DNA of 11,929 bases from Flavobacterium psychrophilum (GTDB lineage Bacteria > Bacteroidota > Bacteroidia > Flavobacteriales > Flavobacteriaceae): NCBI GenBank assembly GCA_945861915.1, contig CAMAWK010000054.1, positions 1 through 11,929 on the forward strand. Reading direction: 5' to 3'. Numbering within the stretch: position 1 is the stretch's first letter; each line of letters starts with the position of its first letter. The position numbers and the translations under genes were made by a program. Below the pieces are notes generated by a model. That model did not search any database. It had not been told where the DNA came from and worked only from the letters and a program-made list of their open reading frames with translations. Below are positions 1-7,667 of the stretch, piece by piece.

Positions 1-1110
1 ACCAGTACCGATTATTATGTGTCTGATGCGGCAGGCAATATTATGGCGATATACAGAGGTACCTCTCTAACCGAGCAAGCCATTTATGGAGCTGGTCGCA
101 TTGGGGTGTACAAACGACCAAGCAACAGTAGCGTGTATGAACTCACAGACCATTTGGGTAATGTGCGGGCTGTAATAGGCAAAGACAGCAACAACAATAT
201 GTTAATGCTTAGCCGCACAGATTACTACCCCTTTGGGATGCCCATGCCCGACAGGAATATTGTTGGGGACTATCGCTACGCCTTTCAAGGGCAAGAAAAA
301 GACACTGAAACGGGCATGGAGGCTTTTCAGCTAAGACTGTGGGATAGCAGGATTGGGAGGTGGTTGTCTCCGGATCCTGCGGGGCAATATAGCTCTCCAT
401 ATCTAGGGATGGGCAATAATCCAATAAATGGTACTGACTCCGATGGTGGTATATTTATACTAGGTAAGTTAACTAAAGCTCAAAGAAAGGTATGGGAAAA
501 AGCAGTTGCACGTATTAGAAGTACAGCCTTTGGTCAACTTGTCTATGATGCTTTGCAAAATGACAAGAACTTTGTTGTAAACGTTGTATGGGAAGCTGAT
601 CATGATGGAAAGTATGGAGATTATTTTTTTGCAAATAACGAACCCTCAGTAATGGGAGACTCTGGAAATTATATTTCAATTTCTAACAGAATAAGTCCAC
701 AACTTGAAAATGGATTACTTACGGAACGAGCACATGGAGGTGGATCTGCAATAAATCATCCTACATGGGTACTTATTGGTCATGAAATGTATCATGCCTA
801 TCAGCGCTATAAAAAGAGGTTACAAAACGGTGATAAAGATCAATTAGCAAGAGAACTGGACGCCTCAAGATTTCAGAATTACTTATATTCAAATACAGGT
901 GGTAGTAGTTCATTACTAAGAAAAGGGTATACATTAGAAGGGGTTCAAAAAATAACAGGAAGTCTTGATACCCCAAACGATATGCAAAACGATATACAGA
1001 AGGCATATAATGCTGTTAAACCTACTTTAAATGATTTTTTCTTTTTTCCTAAGATGAATATGCAATTTGGCGAAGCTAATTCAAAAACAAGTAATTGTGG
1101 CTGTAAATAA
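1..1110 (+). CDS. RHS repeat-associated core protein, C-terminal part, with HExxH metallopeptidase toxin tip (5' truncated by window)
   Basis: The frame is open from base 1, so the gene starts upstream; the GTG at 19 is only the first possible start in the window and residue numbers below count from it. Residues about 43-143 form the RHS-associated core: DHLGNVR, a DYYPFGM motif, YRYAFQGQEKD, then RLWDSRIGRWLSPDP and a closing NNP-x-N-x-TDSDG. This core normally ends the toxin-encapsulating RHS shell. From about residue 144 the sequence changes to a non-RHS tail with HEMYH at residues 255-259 (zinc-binding HExxH) and a downstream ARELDASRFQN (Glu279) that could give a third ligand. The tail opens with ARIRSTAFGQLVYDAL, resembling the start of M91/NleD-like effector peptidase domains. 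It ends in Cys-Gly-Cys-Lys. Inferred role: a contact-dependent or secreted polymorphic toxin cleaving a target protein; the target is unknown. The core is visibly more GC-rich than the tail, which fits tip exchange by recombination. Calling RHS is secure; assigning M91 is moderate. Confidence 0.85.
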   Translation, partial: TSTDYYVSDAAGNIMAIYRGTSLTEQAIYGAGRIGVYKRPSNSSVYELTDHLGNVRAVIGKDSNNNMLMLSRTDYYPFGMPMPDRNIVGDYRYAFQGQEKDTETGMEAFQLRLWDSRIGRWLSPDPAGQYSSPYLGMGNNPINGTDSDGGIFILGKLTKAQRKVWEKAVARIRSTAFGQLVYDALQNDKNFVVNVVWEADHDGKYGDYFFANNEPSVMGDSGNYISISNRISPQLENGLLTERAHGGGSAINHPTWVLIGHEMYHAYQRYKKRLQNGDKDQLARELDASRFQNYLYSNTGGSSSLLRKGYTLEGVQKITGSLDTPNDMQNDIQKAYNAVKPTLNDFFFFPKMNMQFGEANSKTSNCGCK

Positions 1111-1118
1111 ATCATATT

Positions 1119-1625
1119 ATGAGAAATTTTTATTTAAATAAAATTCTAAAAGCAATAATTGGAATATTATTAATAATTAAAGGGAGTATGTTTATTAAAT
1201 TAATGTATTTTACTTTCCTTGAAATAATAAATCGAAGAATATATACTAATATTTCATATTCAGATTATATTTATGACCCAATGGAATTTGTATTTACTGG
1301 ATTGTTTATTATCTTGTTTGGAGCAATATTAATTTCCCCACATCATTTATTACATAAGTTATTAATAAGCTTTAGTTTAATAATGCCTACTTATTTTATA
1401 ATTCTTTTTGGTTGCCATACAATAGATAATTTTTGGTTTAATTTTTCATTAGATTTTTTTAATAAAATATTTATATATGTAGGTATGTTTTCTTCCTCAA
1501 TCTTGATGTGCCACTACAATGATTTAGATTGGAGGGATGAAATTAAAAAAAGATTTAAAATTTCATTAATAATAGGAATAATATTAGGTATTGTTATTTT
1601 TGGTTTTAATAATAATGGTTACTAA
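1119..1625 (+). CDS. Small multi-pass membrane protein, candidate immunity protein to the upstream RHS toxin
   Basis: I do not recognise this 168-residue protein by family. It is strongly hydrophobic with about five likely membrane segments (residues ~9-36, 53-73, 76-98, 115-133 and 148-165). A charged cytosolic-type stretch, DWRDEIKKRFK, lies before the last one. The ATG lies 8 bases after the toxin stop, so the two are probably cotranscribed. Toxin tips of RHS proteins are usually followed directly by their immunity gene, and position is the main reason for the call. Base composition is extremely AT-rich, more so than the RHS core or the downstream gene, as is common for exchangeable immunity genes. 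A membrane-embedded immunity protein for a peptidase toxin is less common than a soluble one. It could instead be an unrelated orphan membrane protein. Confidence 0.65.
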   Translation: MRNFYLNKILKAIIGILLIIKGSMFIKLMYFTFLEIINRRIYTNISYSDYIYDPMEFVFTGLFIILFGAILISPHHLLHKLLISFSLIMPTYFIILFGCHTIDNFWFNFSLDFFNKIFIYVGMFSSSILMCHYNDLDWRDEIKKRFKISLIIGIILGIVIFGFNNNGY

Positions 1626-1759
1626 AGTGTATCTCGTCCTGAAATAAGTCTACATCTATATACTTAATCCTACAATAGCTTACAACTCATTTTTAGTACT
1701 GCTATTGAGTTATATAATAAAGCTTATTAGGCAATAATTCTTCCACAATAAATTGTTTC

Positions 1760-1790
1760 TTGTGATTTTTTATAAGAAAATGTATATTTT
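1760..1790 (+). promoter_or_regulatory. Possible Bacteroidota-type promoter upstream of the T9SS protein gene
   Basis: TTG at 1760-1762 is followed after 20 bases by TATATTTT at 1783-1790. This approximates the flavobacterial pattern TTG-N17-23-TAnnTTTG, with the final G missing. It lies 20 bases before the ATG at 1811. The 185-base gap 1626-1810 holds no other feature I can support. In such AT-rich DNA chance matches are frequent, so this is tentative. Confidence 0.3.
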
Positions 1791-1810
1791 TACTGCTCAT
1801 TATTTTAAAA

Positions 1811-4800
1811 ATGAGAAAAGCACTTCTGTTTATTATTGTACTATTATTTTCTATTGGTTCTAATGCCCAAGGCGAAAGCAATATCTGGTATTTTGGTAAC
1901 TTTGCAGGATTAGATTTTAATAGTGGCAATCCTGTTGTTCTTAAAGACGGACAAATGAATACAGTTGAAGGTTGTGCTACTATTTCAAATTCGACAGGAA
2001 AACTTTTAATGTACACAGACGGTATTACTGTTTGGAACAAAAATCATCAAGTGATGCCTAATGGAACTAACTTATTAGGAGGAGGATCATCGACACAATC
2101 GGCAATAATAATACCAAATCCAACCAATACTAACATATATTATATTTTTACAACTTCTCAGGCAAACTTAGCCACAGGTATTCACTATTCAGAAGTTGAT
2201 TTATCCCTTCAAGGAGGCTTAGGTGATATTACTGCAAATAAAAATGTTGTCTTAATTGATGGCGATGTTTGTGAAAAATTAACAGCGGTTAAAAACAAAG
2301 ATGAAACGGGTTATTGGGTAATGACTCACGGGTTTTTAAACAATTCATACCATGCTTTTCAAGTTACAAGTACAGGTGTAAATACGACCCCTGTAACAAC
2401 AAACATAGGCCCTAATTATGATGAATATAATTCAAAATTTTCTTATATGAAATTTTCTCCTGATAGTAAAAAATTAGCTAATCCTGAATATACAAGCGTG
2501 TCAAATGGTATAGTATTTCTCGATTTTGATAATTCAACAGGTGTTTTGTCTAATTACAAAATTATTCCAGTTTTGAATCAATTTAATTATGGGCTAGAAT
2601 TTTCGATCTCTGGAAATGTATTGTACAAAAGTAGTTCTGAGTATATTAATTATTATCGCCAAATCTATAGATTAAGCCAATATGATTTAAAATCTGCCGA
2701 TATTGCAGCTTCAGAAAAAATTTTATACACTATTACTTCAGATCAAAATATTGATATTGGAGCATTGCAATTAGCTCCCGACAACAAAATTTATGTTTCA
2801 ATTCTTGATAGAAATTCTATTCAAGTAGGTAATTATATAAGTCGCATAGAAAATCCTGAGGTATATGGACCTGGTTGCAATTTTGTTTTACAGGCAATAA
2901 ATTTGTCTCCAAATAGGTGTCTCATGGGTCTTCCTCAATTCATACAATCCTATTTTAGTGTTGATATTACAACGAAAAACAATTGTCTTGGCGACACCAC
3001 CTCTTTTTCATTAAGTGGTAACCAATCCCTTACTTCGGCTATTTGGAACTTTGGAGACGGAAAAACTTCAACCGCCATTAATCCTACTCATGTTTATACT
3101 AACCCAGGAACCTATACTGTTTCGGTAACAGCAACAGGAACAAATGGCACAAGTACAAAAACAAGAGATGTTGTTATTTCGAGTATTCCCACCGCTACAA
3201 AACCTTCAAATGTATTGGTTTGTGACTCTAATAATGATGGTTTGTATAGTTTTAATTTAACATCCCAAAATTCAGCAATTCTCAACGGACAAGATCCTAA
3301 TTTATTTGCAATTAACTATTTTGCCAGTGCTTCTGATTATACCAATAAAATTCCTATTTCAACGCCAACAAATTACATTAATACATCAGCGTATCAGCAA
3401 CAAACAATTATTGCGGAAGTTTCGAGCAAAGTCAATTCAGATTGTAAAAGAACCACCAGTTTTGAAATTGATGTTTTTGAACTGCCCAAACCAGCTTCTG
3501 TAATTCAGACAATTTCGCTTTGCGATAATACATCTGTTGGCACAGATACAGACGGTCGAGTTCTTTTTAATTTAAGTCAAAACACTACTGCAATTTTAAA
3601 TGGTCAAACCGCAAGTCAATTTGTATTGTCTTATTTTAAAGATTCGGGTTTAACTCAAGCTATTAGCAGCCCAACAACCTATCAAAATACAAATGCAACG
3701 GAAACGATTTATGTAAAGATGACCAATAAAGACAATACGAATTGTTTTTCTACTACTTCTTTTTCGATTCAGGTTTTGGCTTTGCCAGTTGTAAACAGTG
3801 TCGTTGACCTAAAACAATGTGATGATAATATTGATGGATTTAGTGTGTTTAATTTAGAAGAAGTTATTAATAAAGTAACAGCAAATTCGGCAGTTGAAAC
3901 AATATCATTTTATAAAACTTTGGCTGATGCACAAAACAATGCTAATCCAATTCTAAAACCAACGATGTATATCAATTTAATCGTTAGTGTCGATAAAGTG
4001 TACGTTCGAGTTACAAATAGCAACAACTGCTTTAAAATTGCACAACTCAACCTAATTGTTTCTACCACACAAATTCCTTTGAATTTTACTAAAACATTTA
4101 CCCAATGTGATGATGCTATTTTGGGCACTAATACAGATGGAATTACAAGTTTCAATTTTAGTAGTGTAACCAATGATATACAAGCCATTTTTCCACCAGG
4201 ACAAGTATTAGACATTACATATTATAATAATTTAACGGATGCACTAGCCGAAAAAAACAGTATTACTACTATTTCAAATTACAGAAATAGTGGCTCCCCA
4301 AACACTCAAAATATTTTCATTCGTGTGGATAGCAAATTGAATAATGATTGCTTGGGCTTAGGAAGTTATATTACCCTAAATGTGGAGTCTATTCCAATAA
4401 TTCCTACCATAACTCCATTTGTACATTGTGATGATGATCAGGATGGGAAATATGCGTTTGATATTACAGGTTTAGATACACAAATCAAGAATGGAAAAAA
4501 TGTTACGGTAACTTATTTTGATGGGAACAATAATTTGTTACCAAGTCCTTTACCCAATCCTTTTGTTACTGCCTCACAAACACTCAAAGTAACCTGTGTT
4601 AATAACACCTTAACTGCTTGTTCCAATGAATCTACAATTCAATTTGTTGTAGATGATTTACCAGAATCTTTTCCCATTGCAACAACACTAACAACAGTTT
4701 GTGATGATGAAATTAATCCAATATTACAAGACGGCAAGTATGGATTTGACACAACAAATTTTCAAACCACTATTCTTGGTGGTCAAACGGGAATGACTGT

Positions 4801-5683
4801 GAAGTATTTTGATAAAAACAATGTTCCGTTACCAAGTCCATTGCCCAATCCATTTATAACCAATACCCAAAACATAAGAGTTGAAGTTGTGAATCCAAAA
4901 AACACCAGCTGCAGTGCTGCAACAACAATCCCTTTTGTAGTAAATTCAATTCCGAATATTTCTTTAGTAGGCGATGAATTGGTTTGCAGCAACCTACCTA
5001 CTTTTACCAAAGTAATAGACGCAGGAATTCAAGATAGTTCACCGATTTCGAGTTTTAACTATAAATGGTATTTTAACGGAGACCTTATTATAGGTGAAAA
5101 CCGGTATAGTTTAACTGTAAATAAAGAAGGGGAATATAAAGTTGAAATTACCAACAATCAAAGTTGTTCAAGAACCCGAACCATAACCGTTGCAGCATCG
5201 GATATTGCAGTGATAAACAATGTGAACATCATTGATTTATCCGACTCAAATAGCATTAGTATATTTGTAACCGGAAATGGTGATTATGTTTATGGATTGG
5301 ATAATGAATTCGGGGACTATCAATCGAGTAGTATTTTTACTAACGTACCAGCTGGAGTTCACACTATTTTTGTAAAAGATTTAAATGGTTGTGGGATTAC
5401 ACCAAAAGAGGTTTCAGTATTGGGTATTCCAACTTATTTTACACCTAACAACGATAATTTCAATGACAATTGGAATGTGAAGGGTATAAATACTACTTTT
5501 AATTCAAAAACAATCATCTCTATTTTTGACCGATATGGAAAGCTGATAAAGCAAATTAGTCCTCTATCTCCAGGTTGGGATGGAACGTATAACGGACAAC
5601 AAATGCCTGCATCAGATTATTGGTATTCGGTTTCGCTAGAAGATGGCAGAATATTAAAAGGTCATTTTACGTTAAAAAGATAA
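1811..5683 (+). CDS. Large secreted PKD and repeat protein with T9SS type B sorting domain
   Basis: This is a 1290-residue exported protein. Residues 1-20 are a Sec signal peptide (MRKALLFIIVLLFSIGSNAQ, cleavage near SNA/QG). Residues ~25-375 start with NIWYFGNFAGLDFNSG and have a propeller-like series of strands common in flavobacterial T9SS cargo. Residues ~385-457 are a PKD domain (WNFGDGKTS at 412-420, then HVYTNPGTYTVSV). Six repeats follow, each opening with Cys-Asp and an Asp-rich ...DG..F turn, with Cys at 471, 571, 670, 766, 873 and 964. Residues ~1047-1130 (YKWYFNGDLI, GEYKVEITN) are Ig-like and ~1131-1204 form another beta segment. Residues 1206-1290 (IPTYFTPNNDNFNDNW ... FDRYGKLI ... 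GWDGTYNG ... ILKGHFTLKR) are the type B sorting domain, which directs outer-membrane translocation by the gliding/T9SS machinery. No catalytic domain is visible, so an adhesin or surface-structure role is inferred. The start is fixed by the signal peptide. Confidence 0.95.
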   Translation: MRKALLFIIVLLFSIGSNAQGESNIWYFGNFAGLDFNSGNPVVLKDGQMNTVEGCATISNSTGKLLMYTDGITVWNKNHQVMPNGTNLLGGGSSTQSAIIIPNPTNTNIYYIFTTSQANLATGIHYSEVDLSLQGGLGDITANKNVVLIDGDVCEKLTAVKNKDETGYWVMTHGFLNNSYHAFQVTSTGVNTTPVTTNIGPNYDEYNSKFSYMKFSPDSKKLANPEYTSVSNGIVFLDFDNSTGVLSNYKIIPVLNQFNYGLEFSISGNVLYKSSSEYINYYRQIYRLSQYDLKSADIAASEKILYTITSDQNIDIGALQLAPDNKIYVSILDRNSIQVGNYISRIENPEVYGPGCNFVLQAINLSPNRCLMGLPQFIQSYFSVDITTKNNCLGDTTSFSLSGNQSLTSAIWNFGDGKTSTAINPTHVYTNPGTYTVSVTATGTNGTSTKTRDVVISSIPTATKPSNVLVCDSNNDGLYSFNLTSQNSAILNGQDPNLFAINYFASASDYTNKIPISTPTNYINTSAYQQQTIIAEVSSKVNSDCKRTTSFEIDVFELPKPASVIQTISLCDNTSVGTDTDGRVLFNLSQNTTAILNGQTASQFVLSYFKDSGLTQAISSPTTYQNTNATETIYVKMTNKDNTNCFSTTSFSIQVLALPVVNSVVDLKQCDDNIDGFSVFNLEEVINKVTANSAVETISFYKTLADAQNNANPILKPTMYINLIVSVDKVYVRVTNSNNCFKIAQLNLIVSTTQIPLNFTKTFTQCDDAILGTNTDGITSFNFSSVTNDIQAIFPPGQVLDITYYNNLTDALAEKNSITTISNYRNSGSPNTQNIFIRVDSKLNNDCLGLGSYITLNVESIPIIPTITPFVHCDDDQDGKYAFDITGLDTQIKNGKNVTVTYFDGNNNLLPSPLPNPFVTASQTLKVTCVNNTLTACSNESTIQFVVDDLPESFPIATTLTTVCDDEINPILQDGKYGFDTTNFQTTILGGQTGMTVKYFDKNNVPLPSPLPNPFITNTQNIRVEVVNPKNTSCSAATTIPFVVNSIPNISLVGDELVCSNLPTFTKVIDAGIQDSSPISSFNYKWYFNGDLIIGENRYSLTVNKEGEYKVEITNNQSCSRTRTITVAASDIAVINNVNIIDLSDSNSISIFVTGNGDYVYGLDNEFGDYQSSSIFTNVPAGVHTIFVKDLNGCGITPKEVSVLGIPTYFTPNNDNFNDNWNVKGINTTFNSKTIISIFDRYGKLIKQISPLSPGWDGTYNGQQMPASDYWYSVSLEDGRILKGHFTLKR
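3221..4960 (+). repeat. Six tandem protein-level repeats of about 97 residues in the T9SS protein
   Basis: Each unit begins with Cys-Asp-(Asp/Ser/Asn) and an acidic loop ending in Asp-Gly. An aromatic/hydrophobic FxF or FD strand, a YF or YYxxxxDA motif, an NP or TxY turn and a late Asn-x-Cys follow. Cysteine spacings are 100, 99, 96, 107 and 91 residues. At DNA level the last two units are clearly closer to each other: bases 4538-4568 and 4829-4859 encode the same LPSPLPNPF block with only a few substitutions, 291 bases apart. The other units have diverged beyond easy nucleotide alignment. The acidic DxDxDG-like turns could bind calcium, but that is inference. Confidence 0.8.
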
Positions 5684-5688
5684 AATAT

Positions 5689-5893
5689 AAACTAACCTGT
5701 TGGGTGTAATTATTAAAAACGTCAGTTCGATTTTTTGTGTAGTAAAGCGGAACAAAAAATGTATCGAGAACTGTTTTTAATGAAATTTTCCTTGTTCTCA
5801 ATACGATTTTCTTCCCGAAGCTTCGGGAGAAAATCACTCGAACTGACGAAAAATTATCATCAAAAACTAATTACACCCAACGGGTTAAACTAA
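5689..5893. repeat. Intergenic palindromic element with nested inverted repeats (cloverleaf-capable)
   Basis: This fills most of the 248-base gap between two + strand genes. The outer arms 5693-5712 and 5868-5887 pair over 20 bases with one mismatch (TAACCTGTTGGG... against ...CCCAACGGGTTA). A second arm pair, CGTCAGTTCGA at 5720-5730 and TCGAACTGACG at 5838-5848, is perfect. Inside are three hairpins: TTTTTTGT/ACAAAAAA (5731-5738, 5752-5759), GTATCGAGAAC/GTTCTCAATAC (5761-5771, 5794-5804, one mismatch) and GATTTTC/GAAAATC (5805-5811, 5829-5835). The last closes on a perfect 16-base palindrome, TCCCGAAGCTTCGGGA (5813-5828). The heptamer AAACTAA occurs at both ends (5689-5695, 5887-5893). No reading frame is evident. 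It resembles a REP/BIME or MITE-like dispersed intergenic repeat, and it could also stop transcription from the upstream gene. Confidence 0.8.
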
Positions 5894-5931
5894 TAATTTT
5901 TTTAATTACTTTTACTACAAATTATAACATA

Positions 5932-6657
5932 ATGAAAACTATTTTTTTTATCTTACTGTTGGTGTTTTTTAGCGCTTGTCAATCTACTTTTATAAAAAAT
6001 GACAGATATAAAGTATCTTCAGCTTCTCCAGAATTGGGAAGTATTGGACAATCAAAATCACTATTCGATTTACAAAATGATTTCAAAGTGAAAACTTTTG
6101 CCAAGTTAGAAAATAACATTAGAGTGTCAATTGAGATAGTTCCTTTTAATAAAAAGCTCAATCATTTTTTTAAAGCCAAAGAAAGATTTAACCAAAGTCA
6201 ATCGAAAATAGTTTATGTGGATAGCTTACCAACAAAACCTGAATTGATTACAATTCGTTTACTTGATGTTTCAGGATTTACAAACGAATTGAATGCAGAC
6301 TATAATCAAAGTGTATTTAAGTTAGTGTCAGAAACTAAAAACCCAAAAATTGTAACAAGTATTGCCGCCTATTTATCCCCTGAAGAGATTGTTAAAATAA
6401 GACAATCAGACACCTATTATTTGACAAATTCACAAAATCAGAGATACATTCTTTCTTTATATAAATTTGGAAAAAAAACAGATACTATAACAGTAAACCC
6501 CGCTTCAATAATAGCCTATCGATTTAGTAAAATTTGTTGGAGTATCTCAGATAAAGAGCAGTGGAATATTATAGATTTGACCGAAGGGGTAAATGGGTGT
6601 AAAAAAAAATCTAAAATTAAGAAAAAAAAGAAATCAAAAAGTTTATTTGACATGTAA
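5932..6657 (+). CDS. Putative lipoprotein of unknown function with lysine-rich C-terminus
   Basis: This is a 241-residue protein. The N-terminus MKTIFFILLLVFFSAC has a hydrophobic core and a lipobox ending in Cys16, so it should be processed by signal peptidase II and anchored to a membrane. The body has no family I recognise; it is mixed alpha/beta in character, with YLSPEEIVKIRQSDTYYL near residues 144-161 and a Trp-containing segment, KICWSISDKEQWNIID. The end is very basic, with lysine runs over residues ~224-236. The hexapeptide SKSLFD occurs twice, near the start (residues 41-46) and at the very end (235-240). It is separated from the previous gene by the palindromic element and from the next by 67 bases. 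A link to the following secretion operon is possible but unproven. Confidence 0.8.
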   Translation: MKTIFFILLLVFFSACQSTFIKNDRYKVSSASPELGSIGQSKSLFDLQNDFKVKTFAKLENNIRVSIEIVPFNKKLNHFFKAKERFNQSQSKIVYVDSLPTKPELITIRLLDVSGFTNELNADYNQSVFKLVSETKNPKIVTSIAAYLSPEEIVKIRQSDTYYLTNSQNQRYILSLYKFGKKTDTITVNPASIIAYRFSKICWSISDKEQWNIIDLTEGVNGCKKKSKIKKKKKSKSLFDM

Positions 6658-6724
6658 CTTAATTGAAATCCATTACTTTTCACTTCCTTTCCATTCCATG
6701 GTGTTGTAATCTAAAAAAATAAAA

Positions 6725-7660
6725 ATGAATAAATCTCTGTTATATAAATTGCTTTTCGGCATTACCTTTATTTCTTACTTCTCTTGTGAAGAAATCTTAT
6801 TAGAAAAAGATATTTCAAAAAGTGCAGTAGCCCTTGTTGCGCCGGCTAATAATTCGCAATTTAATTCTACAGGAGTCACTTTTACTTGGGATAATGTAAC
6901 CGATGCAACAGACTATCAATTACAAATTGCAAAACCTAATTTTGCAAATCCATTGCAAATACTTTTAGATACTAAAATAAAGACTACTAGTTTTACACAA
7001 CAACTCCCTATTGGTGAATATGAATGGAGAGTGAGGGCAATTAATAGCGGTTATAATACGGATTATGTTAGTAGATTTGTGACTATTATGAGTAACCTTG
7101 ATTTCCAAAGCAACACCCTAGTACTGAATACTCCTGTTAACAATTTAGTTACAAAAACGGCAATCCAAAATCTTTCCTGGCAATCCATTATCGGGGCAAC
7201 AAGTTATCAAGTTCAAGTATATGACAATAACAATACTGTTATCAGTGATCAAACCACTACAGCAACCAATATAAATTACACTTTTACAGAAGGTAATTTT
7301 TTTTGGAGGGTAAGGGCAACTGACAATACACAACAAACTTTATATTCTTCTCGCTCTGTTTTAGTAGACACTACAGTTCCTAACACCGCCATTTTGTCTA
7401 GCCCTGCTAATACTAGTACGACAACAAATACTGCTGTTAATTTTCAATGGAATAGAGCACCCGTTGCGGGTAGTGTTGAAAAAGATAGTATCTACATTTA
7501 TTCTGATGCTTCATTATCAGTTTTGAAGTTAAAAAATGTAGCTACGAATCCATTCACAACAAATCTTACTACTGGAAATCATTATTGGTTTATAAAATCA
7601 TTTGATCAAGCAGGAAATGAAAGTAATAAAAGTTCGGTTTTTAGTTTTATCATAAACTAA
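6725..7660 (+). CDS. Lipoprotein with three fibronectin type III-like repeats
   Basis: This 311-residue protein begins MNKSLLYKLLFGITFISYFSCEE. Cys21 in FSC is a plausible, slightly relaxed Bacteroidota lipobox, and the following acidic residues resemble export-type lipoproteins. Three beta-sandwich repeats follow at residues ~36-121, ~130-215 and ~217-311. Each opens with a LxxPxNN/SPANxS strand, then a FTWD/LSWQ/FQWN Trp strand, an alternating YQLQIA/YQVQVY/IYIYSD strand and a YEWRVRA/FFWRVRA/HYWFIKS strand with its own conserved Trp. This is the Fn3-like arrangement found in many surface lipoproteins. The next gene starts only 7 bases after the stop, so it is probably the first gene of the pseudopilin operon. 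It might serve as a periplasmic or outer-membrane accessory, for example near a secretin, but nothing in the sequence proves that. No enzyme motif is seen. Confidence 0.85.
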   Translation: MNKSLLYKLLFGITFISYFSCEEILLEKDISKSAVALVAPANNSQFNSTGVTFTWDNVTDATDYQLQIAKPNFANPLQILLDTKIKTTSFTQQLPIGEYEWRVRAINSGYNTDYVSRFVTIMSNLDFQSNTLVLNTPVNNLVTKTAIQNLSWQSIIGATSYQVQVYDNNNTVISDQTTTATNINYTFTEGNFFWRVRATDNTQQTLYSSRSVLVDTTVPNTAILSSPANTSTTTNTAVNFQWNRAPVAGSVEKDSIYIYSDASLSVLKLKNVATNPFTTNLTTGNHYWFIKSFDQAGNESNKSSVFSFIIN

Positions 7661-7667
7661 TTATCTA

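Noticed and set aside
1..1110. GTG at 19 as the true start of the RHS protein
   Set aside because: The same frame is open and RHS-like back to base 1 (TSTDYYVSDAAGN), so the gene clearly begins outside the window.
1702..2040. 112-codon open frame on the minus strand
   Set aside because: It overlaps the start and signal peptide of the T9SS protein gene, lacks any recognisable motif and looks like a shadow of the real + strand gene.
3306..3503. 65-codon + strand frame inside the T9SS gene
   Set aside because: It is out of frame with a clearly coding region and shows low-complexity content.
3910..4215. 101-codon open frame on the minus strand
   Set aside because: It lies entirely inside the repeat region of the T9SS protein, is antisense to well-supported coding sequence and has no domain pattern.
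3221..4960. CRISPR-like or minisatellite array
   Set aside because: The periodicity is at protein level (about 290 bases per unit) with strong divergence, not short identical repeats with spacers.
5694..5886. Insertion sequence with terminal inverted repeats
   Set aside because: The inverted arms enclose only about 155 bases with no transposase frame, so at most this is a non-autonomous repeat; it is reported as a palindromic element instead.
5931..6160. Minus-strand 60-codon frame over the lipoprotein start
   Set aside because: It is antisense to a gene with a clear lipoprotein signal and has no features of its own.
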